NCBI GenBank assembly: GCA_030840415.1
Contig: JAVEEO010000108.1
Location: 1 to 7,263, forward strand
Direction of reading: 5' to 3'
DNA length: 7,263 bases
From: Pseudonocardiales bacterium
GTDB lineage: Bacteria > Actinomycetota > Actinomycetes > Mycobacteriales > Jatrophihabitantaceae
This document shows, piece after piece, positions 1 to 5,261 of the stretch. A program made the position numbers and the translations under genes. Position 1 is the first letter of the stretch. The number at the start of each line of letters is the position of its first letter. Below the pieces are notes generated by a model, which ran no database searches, was not told where the DNA came from, and was given only the letters and a program-made list of their open reading frames with translations.

Positions 1-1
1 T

Positions 2-1168
2 GTACTGGGCCTCCATGCCGTACTGCGACGGGTCGAAGTTCTCCTCGGCCAGCGCACCCTCGTTGGCCTGCTTCAGCGACAGCGAGATCCGGCGGCGCTC
101 CAGGTCGATGTCGATGACCTTGACCAGCAGCTCGTCGCCGACGTTGACGACCTGCTCCGGGATCTCGACGTGGCGCTCGGCCAGCTCGGAGATGTGCACC
201 AAGCCCTCGATGCCGTCCTGAACCCGGACGAAGGCGCCGAACGGAACCAGCTTGGTGACCTTGCCGGGCACGACCTGGCCGATGGCATGGGTGCGGGCGA
301 ACTGGCGCCACGGGTCTTCCTGGGTGGCCTTGAGCGACAGCGAGACCCGCTCGCGGTCCAGGTCGATGTCGAGCACCTCGACGGTGACCTCCTGGCCGAC
401 CTCGACCACCTCGGACGGGTGGTCGATGTGCTTCCAGGACAGCTCGGAGACGTGCACCAGGCCGTCGACGCCGCCGAGGTCGACGAACGCGCCGAAGTTG
501 ACGATCGAGGACACCACGCCGGTGCGCACCTGGCCCTTGGCCAGCTTGTTGAGGAAGTCGCTGCGGACCTCGGACTGGGTCTGCTCCAGCCACGCGCGGC
601 GCGAGAGCACCACGTTGTTGCGGTTCTTGTCCAGCTCGATGATCTTGGCCTCGAGCACCTTGCCCACGTAGGGCTGCAGGTCGCGCACCCGGCGCATCTC
701 GACCAGCGACGCCGGCAGGAAGCCGCGCAGGCCGATGTCGATGATCAGGCCGCCCTTGACGACCTCGATGACGGTGCCCTCGACGACCTCGTCGCGGTCC
801 TTCTTCTCCTCGATCGTGCCCCAGGCGCGCTCGTACTGCGCGCGCTTCTTGGACAGGATCAGCCGGCCCTCCTTGTCCTCCTTCTGCAGGACCAGGGCCT
901 CGATCTCATCTCCCACGGAAACGACCTCGGACGGGTCGACGTCGTGCTTGATGGACAGCTCACGGGACGGGATGACGCCCTCGGTCTTGTAACCGATGTC
1001 GAGCAGCACCTCGTCGCGGTCGACCTTGACGATGGTGCCTTCGACGATGTCGCCGTCGTTGAAGTACTTGATGGTGAGATCGATTGCCGCCATGAAGTCT
1101 TCGGCGGAGCCGATGTCGTTCACTGCAACCTGCGGGGTGGTGCGAGTCGGATCGATTGTGGACGTCAT
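2..1168 (-). CDS. rpsA: 30S ribosomal protein S1, C-terminally cut by window edge
   Basis: S1 is the RNA-binding protein of the small ribosomal subunit that helps load mRNA for translation initiation. The frame is open from ATG at 1168 to the left edge and gives 389 residues beginning MTSTIDPTRTTPQ. Four S1 (OB-fold) domains are visible at about residues 38-107, 125-191, 212-280 and 297-366. The last two carry the canonical signatures FGAFVDLGGVDGLVHVSELS and FGAFVRVQDGIEGLVHISEL. Four domains is the usual actinobacterial number; the low-complexity tail that normally follows begins at FDPSQYGMEAQY and is cut, so about 100 residues should lie beyond the edge. Start choice: the N-terminus matches the actinobacterial S1 family, and a weak AGGA (plus-strand TCCT at 1181-1184) lies 12 nt upstream. 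It is divergent from the methyltransferase gene. Base 1 is the first base of an incomplete codon. The identity is very secure. Confidence 0.97.
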   Translation of the reverse strand, partial: MTSTIDPTRTTPQVAVNDIGSAEDFMAAIDLTIKYFNDGDIVEGTIVKVDRDEVLLDIGYKTEGVIPSRELSIKHDVDPSEVVSVGDEIEALVLQKEDKEGRLILSKKRAQYERAWGTIEEKKDRDEVVEGTVIEVVKGGLIIDIGLRGFLPASLVEMRRVRDLQPYVGKVLEAKIIELDKNRNNVVLSRRAWLEQTQSEVRSDFLNKLAKGQVRTGVVSSIVNFGAFVDLGGVDGLVHVSELSWKHIDHPSEVVEVGQEVTVEVLDIDLDRERVSLSLKATQEDPWRQFARTHAIGQVVPGKVTKLVPFGAFVRVQDGIEGLVHISELAERHVEIPEQVVNVGDELLVKVIDIDLERRRISLSLKQANEGALAEENFDPSQYGMEAQY

Positions 1169-1232
1169 GTAGTGGGTTGGTCCTGACAGTTTCTAGGCGG
1201 GCGCGGGGCGAGTCCGGTTCGAGCAGTCTCGG

Positions 1233-1253
1233 GCCGGCTTTCATACGGCCGGC
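1233..1253 (-). other. Short perfect hairpin in the probable rpsA leader
   Basis: GCCGGC at 1233-1238 and GCCGGC at 1248-1253 form a 6-bp all-GC stem around a 9-nt loop. In the minus-strand transcript it would lie 65-85 nt upstream of the rpsA start codon. No U-tract follows, so it does not look like a terminator. S1 in E. coli represses its own mRNA through leader structure, but nothing here shows that this hairpin does so. In GC-rich DNA such a stem can occur by chance. Confidence 0.25.
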
Positions 1254-1269
1254 TAGAGGTGAACGAGTG

Positions 1270-1323
1270 GCCTACTCCATGTCGAGGCCACAGACCTGTT
1301 CCGCAGGCTCCAAGCCTACTCCA
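1270..1323. repeat. 10-bp direct repeat upstream of rpsA
   Basis: GCCTACTCCA occurs at 1270-1279 and again at 1314-1323 (TGGAGTAGGC on the rpsA strand). Start-to-start distance is 44 bp, close to four helical turns. The second copy is followed on the minus strand by a T, giving a TAGGCT hexamer (plus 1313-1318) that fits the TANNNT -10 pattern and could be an rpsA promoter with a leader of roughly 140 nt. The matching -35 is poor. The repeat is seen directly; a regulatory role is speculative. Confidence 0.35.
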
Positions 1324-1445
1324 GAGCCCTGTCCGCGCGGAAATCCGGCGGTGCAGCGGTCGCGGACAGCGTGCCGAATGCGATGCCCGAGGTGGCACGG
1401 CTGCCGCCTCCGGATCCCTGCCGCCGCCGGGCGCGGTCACCGGGC

Positions 1446-1451
1446 CTAGAT
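1446..1451 (+). promoter_or_regulatory. -10 box (TAGATT) for a leaderless methyltransferase transcript
   Basis: TAGATT matches the TANNNT -10 consensus of actinobacterial housekeeping sigma factors. It ends 8 nt before GTG at 1460, which would put the transcription start on or within a base or two of the start codon. That spacing is the hallmark of leaderless genes, which are common in Actinobacteria. No good -35 is visible 17-18 bp upstream, which is tolerated by many such promoters. Confidence 0.55.
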
Positions 1452-1459
1452 TCTGCGGG

Positions 1460-2290
1460 GTGGGCACCGAATCCGAACTCGGCACGGTCGGGGTCAGCCG
1501 GCGGGCCGTCGACGCCGCCGAGTCGGCCCGGGCCAACCGGCGCTGGTGGGACGCCGACGCCGACGACTACCACGCCGAGCACGGTGACTTCCTCGGCCGC
1601 GCGGACTTCGTCTGGGGCCCGGAGGGGCTGCGCGAGGAGCAGGCCCGGCTGCTCGGCCCGGCCGGCTCACTGGCCGGCCGGCAGATCCTCGAGGTCGGCG
1701 CCGGCTCGGCGATGTGTTCGCGCTGGCTGGCCGGCCAGGGCGCCCGGCCGGTGGCGCTGGACGTCTCGGCCGGCATGCTGCGCCACGCCGTCGCGGCCGG
1801 GGCCGAGACCGGCACCCGGGTTCCGCTGGTGCAGGCCGACGCCCAGCGCCTGCCGTTCGGCGCCGGCTCGTTCGACCTGGCGTTCAGCGCCTTCGGTGCC
1901 GTTCCGTTCGTGGCCGACTCGGCCGCGGTGATGGCCGAGGTGGCCCGGGTGCTGCGGCCGGGCGGCCGGTGGGTGTTCGCGGTCAGCCATCCGATCCGGT
2001 GGGCCTTTCCGGACTCGCCGGGCCCGGACGGGCTGACCGCCACCATGTCCTACTTCGACCGCAGCCCGTACGTGGAGTTCGACGCCGCCGGCGAGGCCAC
2101 CTACGTCGAGCAGCACCGGACACTGGGCGACCGGGTCCGCGAACTGGTGGCCGCGGGCCTCACGCTGCTGGACCTGATCGAACCGGAATGGCCGGACGAA
2201 CTGGAGCGGGAGTGGGGTCAGTGGTCGCCGCTGCGCGGCCGGCTGCTGCCCGGCACCGCGATCTTCGTCACCGAGTCGCGCCGGACCTGA
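1460..2290 (+). CDS. Class I SAM-dependent methyltransferase (methyltransferase type 11 fold)
   Basis: The predicted protein has 276 residues and should be cytoplasmic; it would transfer a methyl group from S-adenosylmethionine to an unknown acceptor. The Rossmann motif I is ILEVGAGSA (76-84), followed by the acidic end of strand 2 (ALDVSAGML, Asp101), an acidic motif after strand 3 (QADAQRLPF, Asp127) and the typical helix-strand segment VARVLRPGGRW (161-171). The usual second Gly-Cys-Gly of motif I is replaced by Gly-Ala-Gly, which is tolerated in the family. The frame is open further upstream to 1259, but that part has no family resemblance or Shine-Dalgarno. GTG 1460 sits 8 nt after a TAGATT box and directly precedes conserved-looking sequence (ANRRWWDADADDYHAEHGDF). 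The substrate cannot be read from the sequence; the SHPIRWAF segment (176-183) may help form the acceptor pocket, as inference. It is divergent from rpsA, and its last 23 bp overlap the convergent DUF3068 gene. Confidence 0.88.
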   Translation: MGTESELGTVGVSRRAVDAAESARANRRWWDADADDYHAEHGDFLGRADFVWGPEGLREEQARLLGPAGSLAGRQILEVGAGSAMCSRWLAGQGARPVALDVSAGMLRHAVAAGAETGTRVPLVQADAQRLPFGAGSFDLAFSAFGAVPFVADSAAVMAEVARVLRPGGRWVFAVSHPIRWAFPDSPGPDGLTATMSYFDRSPYVEFDAAGEATYVEQHRTLGDRVRELVAAGLTLLDLIEPEWPDELEREWGQWSPLRGRLLPGTAIFVTESRRT

Positions 2291-3218
2291 CCGCCGGCTC
2301 GCCAGGGGCGGCCCGGTGCCCGTTACCGCCCGCACGCCGGTACAGCAGGAACGCCCCGACCAGCGCGGCCAGCCCGACCAGCAGCAGGACCAGCGGCAGC
2401 ACCAGCGTGACCAGCCGCAGGCTGTTCCGGCCGTCCTTGGCCTGCTTGGCCTGGTAGTCGATGGAAGCCTGGTCGAAGGTCAGGGTGCTGTCCAACGCCA
2501 CCGAGCCGTCGGGGAAGTTGCGCTTCTGTACCTCGATGCCCTTGACGATCACGCCGGTCAGCGGCTCGATCCACACCGTCCGGGTATCGGAATAGGTACC
2601 CGGGATGTCCTTGCCGATCGGCAGGTCGAGGGTGGGGATGACCGCCTCGTACTTGTACATGGTCATGCCGTGGATCTTGTCGGTGCCGATGAAGCGGGCG
2701 TCCGGCGCCTGCCGCGAGATCGGGTCGAAGAACTTGTAGCTGACCTTCTTGGCATGGAAGGGCCACTTGTAGGTCAGGCCGGTGTGGGTGGCCGAGGTGT
2801 CGCCGTTGATGTTGGTGGCGTACCTGGGGTCGTTGCTCGACTCGGCGCTCTTGCGGTCGGCGGCAACCCGGTCCGTGGTCTGGTCGAGCAACCGGTGCTG
2901 GGCGTCGTGGGAGTCCACACACGGCATCGGCGGGTTGTCGACGTCCTTGACCACGCAGAGGCTCTCCTCGATCACCGTCACCTTCGAGTCCGAGGCGGCC
3001 GAGTCGGTGAGCACCTTGCGCACCGCCCGCAGCGGCACGTCCTCCACCTTGCCGGTCTCGGCGTTGAACAGCTTCGCCGGGCCGGTGGCAACCTGGGTGA
3101 TGTCGAGGTTCAGCGGGGTCTTCTCCACCCGCGAAGGCACGTAGAACCGGAACAGGCCTGCGGCCAGCAGGCCGAACACGCCGAGGCCGACGAGTACAGC
3201 AATCAGAGTCTTGCGCAC
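2268..3218 (-). CDS. DUF3068 (PorA-family) membrane-anchored protein
   Basis: The 316-residue product has the standard DUF3068 plan. An N-terminal membrane helix (about 4-27, starting MRKTLIAVLVGLGVFG) is followed by a long extracytoplasmic region (28-268), a second helix (about 269-293) and a short cytoplasmic tail with RR at 294-295. Family-like segments include YKWPFHAKKVSYKFFDP (150-166), a DRVAADRKSAES stretch (116-127) and a GMTMYKYEAVIPTLDLP segment (184-200). Two cysteines, 88 and 100, face outside and could form a disulphide. Some databases name the family after PorA porin, but the biochemical role is not established. GTG 3218 was chosen because AAGGGGA (plus TCCCCTT, 3227-3233) lies 8 nt upstream and the next residues are a family-typical start; the frame stays open upstream without a better start. 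It is divergent from the GT-C gene, suggesting a shared envelope role. Confidence 0.86.
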   Translation of the reverse strand: MRKTLIAVLVGLGVFGLLAAGLFRFYVPSRVEKTPLNLDITQVATGPAKLFNAETGKVEDVPLRAVRKVLTDSAASDSKVTVIEESLCVVKDVDNPPMPCVDSHDAQHRLLDQTTDRVAADRKSAESSNDPRYATNINGDTSATHTGLTYKWPFHAKKVSYKFFDPISRQAPDARFIGTDKIHGMTMYKYEAVIPTLDLPIGKDIPGTYSDTRTVWIEPLTGVIVKGIEVQKRNFPDGSVALDSTLTFDQASIDYQAKQAKDGRNSLRLVTLVLPLVLLLVGLAALVGAFLLYRRAGGNGHRAAPGEPAVRSGATR

Positions 3219-3226
3219 AGCGTGCG

Positions 3227-3233
3227 TCCCCTT
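3227..3233 (-). promoter_or_regulatory. Ribosome-binding site of the DUF3068 gene
   Basis: The minus strand reads AAGGGGA, complementary to the 16S rRNA tail, with an 8-nt gap to GTG 3218. It decides the start in a frame that is otherwise open for another 600 bases upstream. Confidence 0.7.
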
Positions 3234-3255
3234 ACAGTGTGCGAGCGGTTGGCCG

Positions 3256-3261
3256 ACGCTA
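3256..3261 (-). promoter_or_regulatory. Candidate -10 box (TAGCGT) for the DUF3068 gene
   Basis: The minus strand reads TGGTAGCGT, a TANNNT hexamer with TG one base upstream. Transcription starting about 7 nt downstream would give a leader of about 30 nt containing the AAGGGGA ribosome-binding site. No convincing -35 is seen. This is pattern matching only. Confidence 0.35.
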
Positions 3262-3282
3262 CCAGCGAGTAGGGCAGGTCCG

Positions 3283-3288
3283 TAGCAT
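3283..3288 (+). promoter_or_regulatory. Candidate -10 box (TAGCAT) for the GT-C/acyltransferase operon
   Basis: TAGCAT fits TANNNT. A transcript beginning near 3295 would carry a leader of about 44 nt, including the GGAGGAGG site before GTG 3339. The -35 region is not recognisable. It lies back to back with the TAGCGT box on the other strand, so the two divergent transcripts would start within about 50 bp of each other. Confidence 0.4.
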
Positions 3289-3322
3289 CTGCGCGAAACA
3301 TGCGGGCACGTCGCGCGCCCGC

Positions 3323-3330
3323 GGAGGAGG
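3323..3330 (+). promoter_or_regulatory. Strong Shine-Dalgarno (GGAGGAGG) fixing the GT-C start
   Basis: GGAGGAGG at 3323-3330 is followed by 8 nt and then GTG at 3339-3341, an ideal arrangement. The longer in-frame ATG at 3300 has no ribosome-binding site and would make this sequence part of the coding region. Confidence 0.75.
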
Positions 3331-3338
3331 CCGAGTCG

Positions 3339-5261
3339 GTGAGCAGCCATCGCGGGCTGGAACGACTGCCGGCCGTCACCGGCTATCGGCTGGGCCTGGT
3401 GTGCCTGTTGGCCGGCCAGGCGGCATGGTGCTGGTGGCTGTCCGCGCGAGGTTGGTTCTACCAGGACGACCTGTCGGCGCTGGACGAGGCCGACGGCCGG
3501 CGGCTGGGCTGGCGATTCCTGACCATGCCGGTCAACGACCACCTGGTGCCGGGGTACCGGCTGGCGTTCTGGCTGCAGAGCGCCGTCGACCCGTTGAACT
3601 ACCAGAACACCGTGGTGGTCCGGGTGCTGCTGCAGACAGTGGCCGTCGGGCTGCTGTACCGGCTGTTGGTGCTGCTGTTCGGGCGCCGCCCGGGTGTCCT
3701 CGCCGTTCTCGCGCTCTACGCCGTCAACCCGCTGATCGTGGCCAACCTGACCTGGCTGACCACCGCGGCCTGCCTGGTGCCGGCCGAGATCGCCGCCATC
3801 CTGGCGCTGGATTGCCACGTCCGCTACGCCGTCACCGGCCGGCTGCGGTGGGCCGCCGGGGCCGGCGCCGCGCTGCTGGCCGGGATGTGCTTCTGGGAGA
3901 AGACCGCCATCATCGGCGTCGTTCTGCCGGTGCTGTCACTGGGGTACCTGAGCTCCGGACCGATCCGCGGCCGGCTGGCCGAGCAGGTCCGGCACTGGCG
4001 CGGCTGGCTGCTGACGGCTGTCCCGCCACTGCTGTTCGTCGGGTACTTCTTCGGCCGCCACTACGGCGGTTCGGCGCGCGGCATCGGTGCCGGCGACCTG
4101 CTGGAGGTGAACCGGACGGCCTGGCTGCGACTGGTGGCGCCGGCGCTGTTCGGTGGCCCGTGGAGCTGGTTCGACGCCGGCAACGCCTACGTGTCGTGGT
4201 CCTCGCCCAGCACCACCGCGGTGGTGATCAGCCAGTTCGGCTTCCTGCTGCTGGTGGTGCTCGGCTGGCGCCGGACCGGTGCCCGCTCGCTGGTCGGCTG
4301 GTCGATCCCCGCGCTGTCGGTGGTGCTGGGCACCACCCTGGTCTCGATCGGCCGGTTCTTCGCCTTCGGCGACCTGGTGGCCGTGACGATGCGCTACAGC
4401 TACGACTTCGCCCTGGTGCTGGCGCTGGGAGCGGCGCTGGCGCTGCTGCCGACCACCCCGGCGGCGATCGCCAACCGGGCCCTGGGAGGACACCCCGTCG
4501 AGACAGGCCCCGGCAACCCGGCACCCGCCGAGACGGCCCCTGGCCCCGCGGGCGCCGACCGGGGGCGGTCAGCGTCCGGCCGTTACCGTCTCGCCCTGGC
4601 CGCCGCCGCCTGCCTGGCGCTGCTGGTCAGCAGCGCCGTCTCCACCCTGCGGTTCGAGCACCGCTGGTTGCAGAACCCGACCAAGCCCTACCTGGACCGG
4701 CTCGCAGCCAACCTCGCGGCAGCCGGCCCCGCGGTCAACCTCTACGACACTCCGGTGTCGACCAGGGTGGTCCCGTACTTCTTCGGGCCGACCATGCACC
4801 TGTCCCGCCTGCTGAGCTGGACGGACGCCAGGGTCCGGTTCGACCAGACCGACAGCGCCCCGCTGCTGGTCGACCTGGAGGGCAACCTGCAGGCCGCCAA
4901 CCTGTTGCCGGCGGCCTACGGCGTGCTGCCGCCGGGCCAGACCTGTGAGGTGCTGGCACACGGGGTCGGCACCTGGCGGGTGCCCCTGACCAAGCGACTA
5001 CCGTACGGCGAGGGCTTCCTGCGGCTGGAGTACTTCCAGCAGCGGGCCAGCACCATGACCGTCCAGGTCGAGGACGCCTCCGGCCGGCTGATGAACCCGA
5101 CGACAGGAAGCAGGGTGAGCTTTCCGGTGACCCTCGGAGCCCAGCTACTGAGGTTGCCGCCGTCGGAAGCCGTCGCGGTCGTCTTCCGGAGCGAGAGCGC
5201 GGCCATGAACATCTGCATCGGCGCCATCGTCATCGGCGCCCCGTTCGCGCCCGCGAGATGA
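3339..5261 (+). CDS. Polytopic membrane protein with GT-C glycosyltransferase architecture
   Basis: The 640-residue product has about ten or more hydrophobic helices between residues 15 and 435, then an extracytoplasmic C-terminal region (about 440-640). After the first helix comes FYQDDLSALDEA (Asp43-Asp44) and then NDHLVPGYR (His68). An acidic pair in the first external loop is the classic catalytic feature of GT-C enzymes, which transfer sugars from polyprenyl-phosphate donors outside the membrane. Other GT-C-like marks are FWEKTAII (185-192) and MRYSYDFALVLAL (351-363). A Pro/Gly/Ala-rich linker (about 380-416) precedes the last helix. The C-terminal domain (for example EGFLRLEYFQQRASTMTVQV, 558-577) looks beta-rich and may bind carbohydrate; this is inference. 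Donor and acceptor are unknown. GTG 3339 is chosen for its GGAGGAGG site; the alternative ATG 3300 would add 13 residues. Its stop overlaps the acyltransferase start (ATGA), implying one operon. Confidence 0.8.
   Translation: MSSHRGLERLPAVTGYRLGLVCLLAGQAAWCWWLSARGWFYQDDLSALDEADGRRLGWRFLTMPVNDHLVPGYRLAFWLQSAVDPLNYQNTVVVRVLLQTVAVGLLYRLLVLLFGRRPGVLAVLALYAVNPLIVANLTWLTTAACLVPAEIAAILALDCHVRYAVTGRLRWAAGAGAALLAGMCFWEKTAIIGVVLPVLSLGYLSSGPIRGRLAEQVRHWRGWLLTAVPPLLFVGYFFGRHYGGSARGIGAGDLLEVNRTAWLRLVAPALFGGPWSWFDAGNAYVSWSSPSTTAVVISQFGFLLLVVLGWRRTGARSLVGWSIPALSVVLGTTLVSIGRFFAFGDLVAVTMRYSYDFALVLALGAALALLPTTPAAIANRALGGHPVETGPGNPAPAETAPGPAGADRGRSASGRYRLALAAAACLALLVSSAVSTLRFEHRWLQNPTKPYLDRLAANLAAAGPAVNLYDTPVSTRVVPYFFGPTMHLSRLLSWTDARVRFDQTDSAPLLVDLEGNLQAANLLPAAYGVLPPGQTCEVLAHGVGTWRVPLTKRLPYGEGFLRLEYFQQRASTMTVQVEDASGRLMNPTTGSRVSFPVTLGAQLLRLPPSEAVAVVFRSESAAMNICIGAIVIGAPFAPAR

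Larger units (their letters stand above)
1169..1459. other. Non-coding divergent region between rpsA and the methyltransferase gene
   Basis: This 291-bp stretch separates two divergent genes. Reading frames cross it, but none has a ribosome-binding site, a recognisable product or a plausible start. It should hold the rpsA promoter and leader on the minus strand and the methyltransferase promoter next to its GTG. Visible contents are a 10-bp direct repeat, a small perfect hairpin and a TAGATT -10-like box, each listed separately. No RNA gene or riboswitch is recognised. Confidence 0.75.

Noticed and set aside
2..1168. The repeated S1 domains as a DNA repeat array
   Set aside because: The periodicity comes from four homologous protein domains in rpsA; the DNA copies are diverged and there are no CRISPR-like spacers.
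170..1186. A 338-residue open frame on the plus strand opposite rpsA
   Set aside because: It is antisense to the secure rpsA gene, has a composition full of Asp, Leu, Val and His expected from mirrored GC-rich codons, has no ribosome-binding site and resembles no family.
1233..1253. The GCCGGC hairpin as a transcription terminator
   Set aside because: It has no T-run on either strand and sits in the 5' leader, not after a gene.
3219..3818. The 200-residue upstream extension of the DUF3068 frame
   Set aside because: It is antisense to the GT-C gene, has repeated Gln/His-rich low-complexity composition, and the family N-terminus with its own ribosome-binding site begins at 3218.
4476..4586. 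The Pro/Gly/Ala-rich segment in the GT-C protein as a sign of a frameshift or gene fusion
   Set aside because: The frame is continuous, membrane helices occur on both sides, and such linkers before the last helix are ordinary in polytopic actinobacterial proteins.
3239..4948. A 569-residue plus-strand frame overlapping the GT-C gene
   Set aside because: It is an out-of-frame shadow dominated by Arg, Gly, Ala and Pro, whereas the overlapping frame has clear membrane helices and GT-C motifs.
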